A stretch of DNA of 64,000 nt from Janthinobacterium sp. 344 (GCF_900112025.1 NZ_FOKL01000001.1:608762-672761); one strand, 5' to 3'. Numbered from the stretch's first letter, positions 10,638-19,763 are shown. The notes: generated from the sequence alone by a model not told the origin. A program made the numbers and translations.

Positions 10638-13091
10638 TCAACGCGGCTCGATGCGCGCTTCCGACAGCGCGCCTTCCAGCGCCTGCACCTCGTCTTCCTG
10701 CAAGGCCAGCAAGCCATCGAGGTCGCCTTGCAGTTTGTACATGCGTTTCAGCTGGGCCATGCCGCGCTTGCGCAGCTTGCCGGGCACGCCGGGGCGCAGC
10801 AGGCACGACTTCAAGTGTTCGGCCAGCTCGCCCGCCTGCGCATATTGCTCGCGCTCGATCATGCCTTGCAACATGCCGATCATGCTGGCCAGGGTATCGG
10901 GCTCCGCCCCGTCGTGCCCGTTGGCACGCCCCGCCAGGATGGTTTCCTGCAGATGGCGTGCACCGTCGAGCACGCTATCGGCATGGCCCGTGACGGGCGC
11001 GTTCAGCAGCCGGTCGCTGCCGCTGAGCACGTCGTCTTCCAGCTGGCGCGCCGCCTCGCTGTCACCCTGCTGCAACAGCGTCCCGGCCAGCTGCTTCTTG
11101 CTGTGCAAGGTATCGAGGTGGTCTTCGCCCAGCAGCCGCGCGTGCACTTCCAGCACCTGCTCCTGCACGCTGCGCGCCGCATCGAGCTCGCCGCGCCGCA
11201 GCAGCGCTTCGGCCAGCTTGCGCTGGCTCATCAGGGTTTCCGGATGGTCGAGTCCCCGCGTGCGCTCGCGCGCCGCCACCTGGTCTTCATGCAACTGGCG
11301 CGCCCCGGCCCAGTCGCCCTGCCCCGCCACGATATCGGCCAGCAGGTCGCGCGTGGCCAGGGTCGCCGCGTGGTCGACGCCCAGGCGGCGCTCCTGCGCC
11401 TGCAGTACGGCGTCGAGCAGGCGCCGCGCGCCTTCCAGGTCGCCATCGCGCCCCTGCGCCTGCGCCAGGGCCAGCTTGCTGCGCAGGGTGTCGCCATGCT
11501 CGGCGCCGAACAGGCGCTCGCGCGCCGCCACCACCCGGGCCAGCACTTGCTGCGCCTGCGCCAGCCGGCCCATGCGCAGCAAGGTGGCGGCGCGGCCATC
11601 CATCGCCCCCAGCGTCATCGGATGCTCGTCGCCCAGCAGGCGGGAGTAACTGTCCAGCACGAAATCCTGCAACAGCAGCGCGCCCGCCAGGTCGCCCTGC
11701 TGCGCCAGGGTTTGCGCCAGGCAGGCTCGCGCGGCCAGGGTGTCGGGGTGTTCGGCGCCCTGCAGGCGCTCGCGCACATCGGCCACGTCCTCTTCCAGGA
11801 AGCGCGCTTCGTCCAGCTTGCCCAGCTGGCGCAGCAGGCGCGCCATGCCGCTCTTGCCGGCAAGGCTGTCGGGATGCTCCTCGCCCAGCAGGCGCACGCG
11901 GATCTCCACGCTCTGGCGGAAGGCGTCGAGGGCCTGCGCGCTGCGCCCATCTTTACGGTACAGCTCGCCCAGGCGCGCCAGGTCGCGCGCCAGCGGCAGC
12001 GCCACGGCGCGGCCCGGCTCCAGCAGCGCGGCCTGGCGCGCCTCGCCGATGGCCGCCAGCAAGGCGATTTCACGGCTCGATTGCCAGGGGAAGTAGCCGC
12101 CCGTCAACCAGTGCAGAAAGGCCTCGAAGGTGCGCGTGAGGGAAAAGCGGTCGCCGCCCTGGTCGATGCGCACGGCCAGTTGTTCGCCATAGGCAAAGGT
12201 TTTCGTCTGCTGCAGCTGGACTTCATCGAAATAGCTGTCGAGGGCGATCTGCGGCAAGCCGTAGGAGCTGCGCAGCAAGCGCTCGAACATGGGCTGGAAA
12301 CCGGCGATGCCCTTGTGCGCATCACCGCGGCGCCACTCGGCCCGCTGCGCCCCATCGCCCATTTCTATGCGCGACGGCAAGGGGTACACGAGCAGCGGAC
12401 GCTGCTCGTCTTCATGGCTGCGCCGGTATTCGATGGCCCGCGTGACGAGCGCATCGACGCCCTCCAGGCTTTGCCGGTTCGGCGTGAAGACCACCACCAG
12501 TTTTTTCGGCAACAAGGTGGTGCAGATGCCCGCGCTGTCCGTGCGTCCCGTGCGCGAATCGACCAGCACGTAGCGGAAATGCTGGGCCAGCGTATCGGCG
12601 AAGCAGCGGAACAGGGCCGGGCAGGTATCGAACAATTGATCCCAGCGCATCTGCGCCAGGCGTTCGCTGTAGCTGGCGTCGAAGCGCCCCGCGCGCATCA
12701 GGTACAGGGGACTGCCCTGGTCGACGCGCACCACGTATTGCTGCCAGTCGATGGCGTCGAGCACGCGCTGCGCCAGGGCCGCGTCGTCCGCGCCCGTGGC
12801 GCGCTTGCCGCCCGTTTCCAAACTGATGCGTTCAAGCTGCTGGCGGCAGGCTTCAAAAAACTCCAGCACGCCGGGGCGCTCCTCGTGCTGCTCGAAATAA
12901 TGGTGCAGGCCCGGCGCTTCCATGTCCCAGTCCAGCATCAGCACCGGCACGCTGGCGTTTTCGCGCCGCGCCAGCAGCACGGCGATATTCGACAATGCCA
13001 TGGTGCGGCCGGTGCCGCCCTTGTAGGAATAGAAGGTGACGACTTCGCCAGGGGCGCTCAAAGGCGGTAGGGACAGGCGTTGGCATTCCAT
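10638..13091 (-). CDS. KGGTGR-motif ATPase (ParA/MinD-like) fused to kinesin-light-chain-type TPR array
   Basis: An 817-residue two-part protein. The N-terminal ATPase has FYSYKGGTGRTMALSN (P-loop 24-30), a deviant Walker A in which the usual GKT reads GRT while the signature Lys24 is kept. LMLDWDMEAPGLHHYF and YVLVDSRTGRTDSAG are the switch and Walker B regions. From about residue 390 to 740 there are about seven 42-residue TPRs carrying LG(E/D)EHPxTL motifs, as in kinesin light chain and many bacterial conflict-system sensors. The start is ATG 13091 with AAAGG upstream; the longer frame is rejected. It begins 19 bases after the TIR gene stop, so the two form an operon. The role (sensor/switch for the TIR effector) is inference; KGGVGR-type ATPases with TIR proteins are known from the FxSxx-COOH systems. 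Confidence 0.8.
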   Translation of the reverse strand: MECQRLSLPPLSAPGEVVTFYSYKGGTGRTMALSNIAVLLARRENASVPVLMLDWDMEAPGLHHYFEQHEERPGVLEFFEACRQQLERISLETGGKRATGADDAALAQRVLDAIDWQQYVVRVDQGSPLYLMRAGRFDASYSERLAQMRWDQLFDTCPALFRCFADTLAQHFRYVLVDSRTGRTDSAGICTTLLPKKLVVVFTPNRQSLEGVDALVTRAIEYRRSHEDEQRPLLVYPLPSRIEMGDGAQRAEWRRGDAHKGIAGFQPMFERLLRSSYGLPQIALDSYFDEVQLQQTKTFAYGEQLAVRIDQGGDRFSLTRTFEAFLHWLTGGYFPWQSSREIALLAAIGEARQAALLEPGRAVALPLARDLARLGELYRKDGRSAQALDAFRQSVEIRVRLLGEEHPDSLAGKSGMARLLRQLGKLDEARFLEEDVADVRERLQGAEHPDTLAARACLAQTLAQQGDLAGALLLQDFVLDSYSRLLGDEHPMTLGAMDGRAATLLRMGRLAQAQQVLARVVAARERLFGAEHGDTLRSKLALAQAQGRDGDLEGARRLLDAVLQAQERRLGVDHAATLATRDLLADIVAGQGDWAGARQLHEDQVAARERTRGLDHPETLMSQRKLAEALLRRGELDAARSVQEQVLEVHARLLGEDHLDTLHSKKQLAGTLLQQGDSEAARQLEDDVLSGSDRLLNAPVTGHADSVLDGARHLQETILAGRANGHDGAEPDTLASMIGMLQGMIEREQYAQAGELAEHLKSCLLRPGVPGKLRKRGMAQLKRMYKLQGDLDGLLALQEDEVQALEGALSEARIEPR

Positions 13092-13110
13092 GACGGTACC
13101 TTTAACGTGA

Positions 13111-13716
13111 TTAGCGTGGAAAGTGAGGAGGCGGAACGGCGCGCCATTCCGGCGGAATATCGGGCAGCACGAAGCGGCTGCAATCGTGGCCCGGCGGCGT
13201 CGACCGCTTGAGCAATTGGTAATGCTTGGCAATGCGCTGGACGATGCGTTCGATGTCGGGCAGATATTGGAGGTTCGATTTCAGGTCGCCGCTGGCCAGG
13301 GTGTAGCCGGAAAAATCCACATACAGGCCCGACTCCGTGATTTGCTGCGGCAAACCGTCGGGGTGGCGCGTCATGATGATGGGAATGATCAGGTGGCTGG
13401 GCAAGTCATACCAGGTACGGCGCTCCTGCTCGATCAATTGCATGGCGGCGAACTCGCGCCGCGTGTAGCCATGCGCTTCGTATTTCGGCGTGTACAGCAC
13501 GATCATGCACACGCTCTGGCACATGGCGCGCGCCACGCGCAGGTCGATATCGTCGCCGCCGCCCAGCTGTTCGGCGTCGATGAACAGCACTTCCTCGCGG
13601 TCCAGGTGCGGCTCCAGGTAGCAGGCCAACGCCTCGATGAGGTCATCCTTGAACTTGTTCATGAACGCATATTGGCCGTGCGCGTAGCTCAAGAAACAGC
13701 CGTAGCGGATATCCAT
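13111..13716 (-). CDS. TIR-domain protein, partner of the KGGTGR ATPase
   Basis: 201 residues from the ATG at 13716 (MDIRYGCFLSYAHG), preceded by a G-rich Shine-Dalgarno (GGGGGA). The TIR fold is recognised from FLSYAHGQYAFMNKFKDDL (strand A/helix A), VLFIDAEQLGGGDDID (BB-loop region), ARAMCQSVCMIVLYTPKY and YTRREFAAMQL. E88 in RREF sits where the catalytic Glu of NAD-cleaving TIR enzymes is usually found. Beyond residue ~150 there is a short C-terminal tail with no membrane segment. The operon with the ATPase/TPR gene suggests an effector-sensor pair. NADase activity is inference; a scaffold role is the alternative. Confidence 0.8.
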   Translation of the reverse strand: MDIRYGCFLSYAHGQYAFMNKFKDDLIEALACYLEPHLDREEVLFIDAEQLGGGDDIDLRVARAMCQSVCMIVLYTPKYEAHGYTRREFAAMQLIEQERRTWYDLPSHLIIPIIMTRHPDGLPQQITESGLYVDFSGYTLASGDLKSNLQYLPDIERIVQRIAKHYQLLKRSTPPGHDCSRFVLPDIPPEWRAVPPPHFPR

Positions 13717-13966
13717 GGCATCCCCCTGTTCCCCGTGCGGCCTGCCATCGCCGCGCCCTGCTCCCACAAGGCATGCAGCCACTGTAAACCGCTGAGCAAC
13801 GTCCTGTTTGCGCTGGCGCAAAGATGTGTCCGGCGTCCTGGACATCAATTCCAATGCCGGAAAATGGCGCGATCACGCCGATTTCTGGCATGGCAGGCGC
13901 GCAGGCCGGCGCCGCACGGCATCGCCAGCACCTTGATTACAAAGGGAAAATGACCAGGGAGAAATA

Positions 13967-13986
13967 GCCGGCGCGGGCGCGCCGGC
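13967..13986 (-). terminator. GC-rich hairpin downstream of the DinG-type helicase gene
   Basis: Near-perfect arms GCCGGCGCG and CGCGCCGGC (13967-13975, 13978-13986), followed on the minus strand by TATTTCTCC. It lies 9 bases past the helicase stop; a probable terminator with a weak T tail. Confidence 0.55.
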
Positions 13987-13994
13987 CAAATGGA

Positions 13995-16037
13995 CTACTC
14001 GGCGCGCGGCGGCAGGTTGCGGAAGAACTCGACCACTTCGGCGCTATCGCGCGTGCGCTTGAACGGCGGCAGGCTTTGCCAGATGCGCTTGCCGTAGGGC
14101 TTGGAAATGAGGCGCGGATCGCAGATCATCAGCACGCCACGGTCGCCCTCGTCGCGGATCAGCCGGCCCGCGCCCTGCTTCAGGTTGATGATGGCTTCCG
14201 GCAGCGAATGGTGCATGAAGCCGTTCTTGCCCTGCTTTTCCATCACTTCGATGCGCGCCGCCAGCACCGGGTCGTCGGGCGGCGCGAACGGCAGCTTGTC
14301 GATGATGACCAGCGATAACGCATCGCCGCGCACGTCGACGCCTTCCCAGAAACTCTGGCTGCCGATCAGCACGCCATTGCCGGCGGCGCGGAACTGGTCC
14401 AGCAATTCCGTGCGGCCCCGGTCGCCCTGCACGAACAGCGGGAAGTTCAAGCCGCGCTGCTTGAATTCGTCGGCCAGGCGCTCGGCGGCCCGTTTCACGG
14501 CGCGCAAGGTGGTGCACAGGAAGAAGGTGCGTCCGCCGGCCGCCTCGATGATGGGCAGGGCGCAGTCGATGACGGCGTCCGTGTAGCCCAGCGAGTTCGG
14601 CTGTGGCAGGTTTTGCGGCACGAACAGCAAGCCTTGCTGGCCATAGTCGAAGGGGCTCGGCCACGTGTGCGACGGTTCGCCCGTCAAGCCCATCTGTTCT
14701 GAGAAGTGCTTGAAATCGTTTTTCACGGCCAGGGTGGCGGAGGTGAAAATCCAGCTGCGCGGCGTGCCTTCGCGCTGGTTGTTGAAGATGGGCGCGATCG
14801 ACAAGGGCGTCTTATGCAGCTGCAGGGAGCTGGAAAACGCTTCCACCCAGAACACGGCTTCCTCGCCGGCCGCGACCTTGGCCTTCGGATCGAATTTCCA
14901 GCCGCTCAACTGCTGCGCCAGTTCGACGCCGCGCACGCGGCACTGCTCCAGGGTTTCCGCCCGTTCCGCCTGGGTTTCCAGCACGGCCACCATGCCATCG
15001 AGCTCATCCTTGAGGGTGTCCAGCGCGGGGAAGAAGTCGCTCGACGGGGCGATTTGCGGCAGCGACAGGCGCACGATGTCCTGCGGAAAGGTCAGGCGCA
15101 GGTCGCGCGCGGCCTTTTCCACCACCGTCACCGTCTTGGCCCAGTCGATGCCGCGCGCATGCGCGAGTCCCTCGGCCAGCACGTCGCGGCACAGTTCCAG
15201 GATTTGCGAGGTGGACACGGTGTTACCGAAGAACAAAGTGGCCGTGTCGGGCAGCTGGTGCGCCTCATCGAAGATGATGGTGTTGGCCGATGGCAGCAAT
15301 TCCGCCACGCCCGTGTCCTTCAGGGCCACGTCGGCAAAGAACAGGTGATGGTTGACCACCACCACGTCGGCCTGCTGCGCTTCCTTGCGGGCCTTCATCA
15401 CAAAACAATCCTGGTAGTACTGGCACTCGGCGCCCATGCAGGTGTCGCGCGTGGACGTCACCAGGTTCCAGATCATGGCGTTTTCCGGCACCTTGGCCAG
15501 TTCCGCCTTGTCGCCGGAGCTGGTCATCTTGATGAAGCGCGAGATTTCACGCAGGTGGCCCACGTCGTCGCGCGAGGTCATGCGCCCGTTCTGCAGGGTG
15601 CGTTCCAGGTGGTAATGGCAGACGTAGTTCGAGCGCCCCTTCAGCAGGGCGACGGACACGGGCGCCTGCAGCGCGGCGCGCACGGTGGGGATATCGCGCA
15701 GGAACAGTTGATCCTGCAAGTTCTTCGTGCCCGTGGAGACGATGGTCTTGCCGCCCCACATCAGGGCCGGCACCAGGTAGGCAAAGGTCTTGCCCGTGCC
15801 CGTGCCCGCCTCGGCGATCAGGGTCGTCTGGCTGTCGATGGCATTGGCGATGGCCTTGGCCATTTCCGTTTGCGAACGGCGCGGCTTGTAGCTGCCCACG
15901 GCCGGCCCCAGCGGGCCGCCGGCGCCAAACAGGCGTTCGATGTCGGCATCGTGCTTGCCAGGCGCAGCCTGCGGTTCGGCTGCGGCCTCGGGTGGCTGGC
16001 CGTCCTGGCTGGCGGGCATTAAATTGTGATCGGTCAA
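13995..16037 (-). CDS. ATP-dependent DNA helicase of the DinG/YoaA (XPD-like) family
   Basis: About 680 residues; superfamily 2 helicase with an iron-sulfur domain. Walker A is AEAGTGTGKTFAYLVPAL and the DEAH box is IIFDEAHQLPD. Iron-sulfur cysteines appear in NYVCHYHLERT and DTCMGAECQYYQDCF. GSQSFWEGVDVRGD and QGAGRLIRDEGDRG are motifs V and VI. It probably unwinds damaged or R-loop DNA. The frame opens with TTG at 16037; an internal ATG at 16019 is the alternative, and neither has a clear Shine-Dalgarno. It lies next to the TIR module but on conserved chromosomal ground. Confidence 0.9.
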   Translation of the reverse strand: MTDHNLMPASQDGQPPEAAAEPQAAPGKHDADIERLFGAGGPLGPAVGSYKPRRSQTEMAKAIANAIDSQTTLIAEAGTGTGKTFAYLVPALMWGGKTIVSTGTKNLQDQLFLRDIPTVRAALQAPVSVALLKGRSNYVCHYHLERTLQNGRMTSRDDVGHLREISRFIKMTSSGDKAELAKVPENAMIWNLVTSTRDTCMGAECQYYQDCFVMKARKEAQQADVVVVNHHLFFADVALKDTGVAELLPSANTIIFDEAHQLPDTATLFFGNTVSTSQILELCRDVLAEGLAHARGIDWAKTVTVVEKAARDLRLTFPQDIVRLSLPQIAPSSDFFPALDTLKDELDGMVAVLETQAERAETLEQCRVRGVELAQQLSGWKFDPKAKVAAGEEAVFWVEAFSSSLQLHKTPLSIAPIFNNQREGTPRSWIFTSATLAVKNDFKHFSEQMGLTGEPSHTWPSPFDYGQQGLLFVPQNLPQPNSLGYTDAVIDCALPIIEAAGGRTFFLCTTLRAVKRAAERLADEFKQRGLNFPLFVQGDRGRTELLDQFRAAGNGVLIGSQSFWEGVDVRGDALSLVIIDKLPFAPPDDPVLAARIEVMEKQGKNGFMHHSLPEAIINLKQGAGRLIRDEGDRGVLMICDPRLISKPYGKRIWQSLPPFKRTRDSAEVVEFFRNLPPRAE

Positions 16038-16081
16038 AATATACTTAAAGTGATGGCATGGCCGGGCGCGGCAAGCGCCCT

Positions 16082-16282
16082 TCAGGCTGGAACGTCGGGC
16101 ACCAATTGCATTTTCAGCAAGGTGATGTGATCCTTCAATTGCAATTTGCGCTTCTTCAAGCGGCGCAGCTGCAGCTCGTCATGGTGGCCATCGAGTATCA
16201 GCAGCTCGATGACGGCATCGAGGTCACGGTGTTCCACGTTGAGTTCAATCAGGCGCCGCTCTATATGCTGTGCATCGCTCAT
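16082..16282 (-). CDS. YdcH/DUF465 family small protein
   Basis: 66 residues from ATG 16282 (MSDAQHIERRLIELNVEHRD). It is rich in Leu, Lys and Arg with a heptad-like pattern (LQLRRLKKRKLQLKDHI), typical of the YdcH/DUF465 family of short coiled-coil proteins of unknown function. The reading frame extends upstream of this ATG without family similarity. The gene stands between the helicase and lipoprotein genes on the same strand. Confidence 0.85.
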   Translation of the reverse strand: MSDAQHIERRLIELNVEHRDLDAVIELLILDGHHDELQLRRLKKRKLQLKDHITLLKMQLVPDVPA

Positions 16283-16428
16283 GTGTTGCGTTCCAGGCAG
16301 TGTTGGGAAACGGGCGCACGCCTTCATCGCGTGCGCGGACATCTGCGCCGGAATTCCCGGCGAGTGCATAGTTTAACCTGCCGCGCGCGATAGGGCACGC
16401 CATTTCCGGCCTGCCCGCGCGGCGGCGG

Positions 16429-17133
16429 TCAATTCGCGGGGGGAACGGCGGGCGCCGGCGCGCTGGCCGCCTTGGCCGCCTTGGCGTCCGCCTCGGCCTG
16501 GCGCTCGGCCAGGCGTTGCGCCACGCGCTTCTGGCGCGCCACGGCGTCGGCCTGCTTGCGCGCATACGCCGCTTCGCGGGCGGCGCGGCGGGGCGCCTCG
16601 GCCGCCTCCTCGGCCGCCTGTTTCTTCACTTTTGCCGCATACTCGGCTTCGCGCTCGGCCAGGCTCTTGCCTTGCGGCTTAGGTGCTTCCGGCTCGGGCG
16701 CCACCACTTTCATGGGCTTGGGGGCGGCGGCGGCGCGCTGTTCCGCGTCGAGGCGCGCCGTTTCCTGGGTCCGCGCCAGGTCGATATCGCGCAGGCGCAC
16801 GGATTCGGCGCGCTTGAAGTGATTCGCTTCCGCTTCGATGGCGCGCAGGCGCACCAGGATCAGACGGCGCTTTTCCTTGGCCTTGTCGAGGCAGTTATTC
16901 ACGAAAAACTTGTCGTAGCACTCCACTTCGCGCGCGGCATACTCGCTTTCCGCCGCCTCGCGCTCGCTGGCTGCCTGCTTCAGTTTCGCATCCGCTTCCT
17001 CGACGGACAGGGTGGCGGGCACTTGCGGCGCGCCGACTTCATCCAGTGCCACGCTGCCCTGGTGCGCGCAGGCGGACAGGGCCAATGCCAGGCCCACGCC
17101 CGCTGCCAGCTTGTAGAGTGTTTTTGCCATCAT
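16429..17133 (-). CDS. Coiled-coil lipoprotein of unknown function
   Basis: About 234 residues. The signal peptide KTLYKLAAGVGLALALSAC ends in the lipobox LSAC. The mature part is charged and Ala/Glu/Lys-rich with long predicted helices. A conserved-looking cysteine pair, CYDKFFVNNC, sits near residue 70. The C-terminus ends in a Pro/Ala tail. AGGAAG sits nine bases before the ATG at 17133; ATGs at 17139 and 17130 are alternatives. It follows zapE by about 16 bases and is probably co-transcribed, suggesting an envelope or division role; that is inference. Confidence 0.8.
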   Translation of the reverse strand: MMAKTLYKLAAGVGLALALSACAHQGSVALDEVGAPQVPATLSVEEADAKLKQAASEREAAESEYAAREVECYDKFFVNNCLDKAKEKRRLILVRLRAIEAEANHFKRAESVRLRDIDLARTQETARLDAEQRAAAAPKPMKVVAPEPEAPKPQGKSLAEREAEYAAKVKKQAAEEAAEAPRRAAREAAYARKQADAVARQKRVAQRLAERQAEADAKAAKAASAPAPAVPPAN

Positions 17134-17149
17134 CTTCATTCTTCCTGCC

Positions 17150-18247
17150 TCAAACGATCGCGTCGGCCGCGCCGCGCTGTTCTTTTTCCATGTATTCGCG
17201 TGACTGCATCTCGATGATACGCGAAACGGTACGGTGAAACTCATTGGCCAGCATGCCGTTCGTGTACAGCTGCTCGGGCGGCACTTCGGCCGACATGATC
17301 AGCTTGACCTTCTGGTCATAAAAGACGTCGATCAGCCAGGTGAAGCGGCGCGCCTCGGACGACTGCGCCGCCGACATGGCCGGTATCCCTGACAATATCA
17401 CCGTATGGAAGCGGCTGGCGATTTCCAGGTAATCATTTTGCGAGCGGGGGCCGCCGCACAGGGTGGCGAAATCGAACCAGATGATGCCGCCGGCGCGGCG
17501 CAGGCAGTGGATTTCGCGGCTTTCGATGCGGATGCGCGCGTCTTCGTCGGCCGTCTCGGCGATGCGCGCGTAGGCGTCGCGCAGGGCCTTGTCGGTGGCC
17601 GCGCCCAGCGGCGTGTAGTAGCTTTCCACCTGCTCCAGCGCGCGGCCGCGGTAATCGACGCCCGCGTCGACGTTCATCACGTCGAGCTTGTCCTTCAGCA
17701 GCGCGATGGTCGGCAGCATGCGGTCGCGGTGCAGGCCGTCCGGATACAGCAGGTCCGGGTCGTAATTCGAGGTCATGATGAAGGACACGCCGTTGTCGAA
17801 CAGGGCCGACAGCAGGTTGTACAGGATCATCGCGTCGGCGATGTCCGAGACGTGGAATTCATCGAAACAGATCAAACGGTACTTCTTGGCGATGCGTTTC
17901 GCCACTTCATCGAGCGGATCGGCCACGCCCTTCAGCTCATCGAGCTGCTGGTGCACGCCGCGCATGAATTCGTGGAAGTGCAGGCGCGTCTTGCGCACCA
18001 CCGGCACGACCGAGTAAAAACTATCCATCAAAAACGACTTGCCGCGCCCCACCCCGCCCCACATGTACACGCCTTTCGGCACGGCGGGACGGTTGATCAG
18101 GCGCTTGAAGGTGCTCGACCGCGCGCCCTTGTAGGCGACCCACTCGTCATAGCACCGCTGCAGGCGGTCGACCGCGCGGCGCTGGGCGGCGTCGGCCTTG
18201 AAATCGCGCTTCTGCAACGCGTTCTGGTAAAACTCTTCAACGTTCAT
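17150..18247 (-). CDS. zapE: Cell division protein ZapE (AFG1-like ATPase)
   Basis: A 365-residue P-loop ATPase of the AFG1/LACE1 family that affects Z-ring stability. Walker A is GGVGRGKSFLMDSFY, preceded by PKGVYMWG. Walker B is LICFDEFHVSDIADAM, followed by the sensor IMTSNYDPDLLYPDGLHRDR. Length is typical. The ATG at 18247 starts MNVEEFYQNALQKRDF. The lipoprotein gene is immediately downstream. Confidence 0.94.
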   Translation of the reverse strand: MNVEEFYQNALQKRDFKADAAQRRAVDRLQRCYDEWVAYKGARSSTFKRLINRPAVPKGVYMWGGVGRGKSFLMDSFYSVVPVVRKTRLHFHEFMRGVHQQLDELKGVADPLDEVAKRIAKKYRLICFDEFHVSDIADAMILYNLLSALFDNGVSFIMTSNYDPDLLYPDGLHRDRMLPTIALLKDKLDVMNVDAGVDYRGRALEQVESYYTPLGAATDKALRDAYARIAETADEDARIRIESREIHCLRRAGGIIWFDFATLCGGPRSQNDYLEIASRFHTVILSGIPAMSAAQSSEARRFTWLIDVFYDQKVKLIMSAEVPPEQLYTNGMLANEFHRTVSRIIEMQSREYMEKEQRGAADAIV

Positions 18248-18279
18248 GGGATTCGCTTTTACGGATGGGCACTAATGCA

Positions 18280-18316
18280 CAGGGGCGCTGGCGAAAAAAA
18301 TCCGCGAGCGCCCCTG
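18280..18316 (-). terminator. Hairpin downstream of lpdA
   Basis: Perfect 10-base arms CAGGGGCGCT (18280-18289) and AGCGCCCCTG (18307-18316), with an A/T-rich loop holding seven A residues (T on the minus strand). It lies 16 bases past the lpdA stop and before zapE. Because the T run is in the loop and not after the stem, the type is uncertain. Confidence 0.5.
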
Positions 18317-18332
18317 AAAAGACTAGCTACAA

Positions 18333-19763
18333 TTAAAAGTTCAACGTGCGCTTGTCAACCGCCAATGCCGCTTCCTTGGTCGCTTCCGACAGGGATGGGT
18401 GTGCGTGGCAGATGCGCGCGATGTCTTCGGCCGACGCCTTGAATTCCATCGCCACGACGGCTTCGGAAATCAGTTCGGACGCCATCGGGCCGACGATGTG
18501 CACGCCGAGGATTTCATCGGTCGTCGCATCGGCCAGGAATTTCACCATGCCCGAGGTGTCGCCCAGCGCGCGCGCACGGCCGTTGGCCATGAACGGGAAG
18601 GTGCCTGCCTTGTAGGCGATGCCTTCGGCCTTCAGCGTTTGCTCGGTCTTGCCGACCCACGCGATTTCCGGCGAGGTGTAGATCACCCACGGAATCGTGT
18701 TGAAGTTGGTGTGGCCATGCTGGCCGGCGATACGCTCGGCCACGGCAACGCCCTCTTCTTCCGCCTTGTGCGCCAGCATCGGGCCGCGCACGACGTCGCC
18801 CACCGCCCACACGTTCGGCAGGTTGGTCTTGCAGTCGCCGTCGACCGCGATGAAGCCGCGCTCGTCGAGCTGCAGGCCGACCTTGTCGGCGCCCAGGCCA
18901 TTCGTGTTCGGCGTGCGGCCGATCGAGATGATCAGCTTGTCGAACACGGCCTTTTGCGCTTCGCCCTTGGCGTCGACGAATTCCACGGTGACGTCTTTCT
19001 TGCCTGGCGTGATCGCACCGATCTTGCAACCGAGGTTGATCTTCAAGCCCTGCTTGGTGAACAGCTTCGACGCTTCCTTGGCGATCTGCTCGTCGACCGC
19101 GCCGAGGAAGACCGGCAGGCCTTCCAGCACGGTGACGTCGGAACCCAGGCGGCGCCAGACGCTGCCCATTTCCAGGCCGATCACGCCGGCGCCGATGACG
19201 CCCAGCTTGGCGGGTACGGCGTCGATGGCCAGTGCGCCCGTGTTCGACAGGATCAGTTTCTCGTCGAACGGTGCGCCCGGCAGTTCGCGCGCGTTCGAGC
19301 CCGTGGCGATGACCACGTGCTTGGCGCTCAGGGTTTCGTTGGCTTCGCCCGTCACGCTGATCTCATACGCGCCAGCGGCGGCGGCGGCGAAAGCGGCGCG
19401 GCCGTGGAAGAAGGCGATCTTGTTCTTCTTGAACAGGTACAGGATGCCGTCGTTGTTCTGCTTGACGACCGTATCTTTACGCTTGAGCATCTGGCCCAGG
19501 TTCAGCTTCAGGCCGGCGACGTCGATGCCGTGCTCGGCGAAGCTGTGGCCCGCGTGTTCGAAATGCTCGGACGATTGCAGCAGCGCTTTCGACGGGATGC
19601 AGCCGACGTTGGTGCAGGTACCGCCAGGCGCGGCGCCGCCCTTGGCGTTCGACCACTCGTCGACGCAAGCGACGGAAAAGCCCAGCTGCGCTGCGCGGAT
19701 GGCGGCGATGTAGCCGCCAGGGCCCGCACCGATGACAACTACGTCAAATTGTTTAGTACTCAT
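18333..19763 (-). CDS. lpdA: Dihydrolipoyl dehydrogenase (E3)
   Basis: A 476-residue FAD enzyme that reoxidises dihydrolipoamide on the 2-oxoglutarate dehydrogenase complex, producing NADH. FAD site VVIGAGPGGYIAAIRAAQLG; redox disulfide in GGTCTNVGCIPSKAL; NAD site GVIGAGVIGLEMGSVWRRLG; catalytic His-Glu in CHAHPSLSEATKEAAL. It is the last gene of the sucA-odhB-pspC-like-lpdA operon. Its first 11 bases lie within the end of the PspC-like gene, which implies translational coupling. Confidence 0.97.
   Translation of the reverse strand: MSTKQFDVVVIGAGPGGYIAAIRAAQLGFSVACVDEWSNAKGGAAPGGTCTNVGCIPSKALLQSSEHFEHAGHSFAEHGIDVAGLKLNLGQMLKRKDTVVKQNNDGILYLFKKNKIAFFHGRAAFAAAAAGAYEISVTGEANETLSAKHVVIATGSNARELPGAPFDEKLILSNTGALAIDAVPAKLGVIGAGVIGLEMGSVWRRLGSDVTVLEGLPVFLGAVDEQIAKEASKLFTKQGLKINLGCKIGAITPGKKDVTVEFVDAKGEAQKAVFDKLIISIGRTPNTNGLGADKVGLQLDERGFIAVDGDCKTNLPNVWAVGDVVRGPMLAHKAEEEGVAVAERIAGQHGHTNFNTIPWVIYTSPEIAWVGKTEQTLKAEGIAYKAGTFPFMANGRARALGDTSGMVKFLADATTDEILGVHIVGPMASELISEAVVAMEFKASAEDIARICHAHPSLSEATKEAALAVDKRTLNF

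Noticed and set aside
9786..13070. Open frame of 1094 codons on the plus strand opposite surE and the ATPase/TPR gene
   Set aside because: His/Arg/Gln/Ala-rich antisense shadow of GC-biased coding sequence; no domain, and the minus strand carries recognised proteins.
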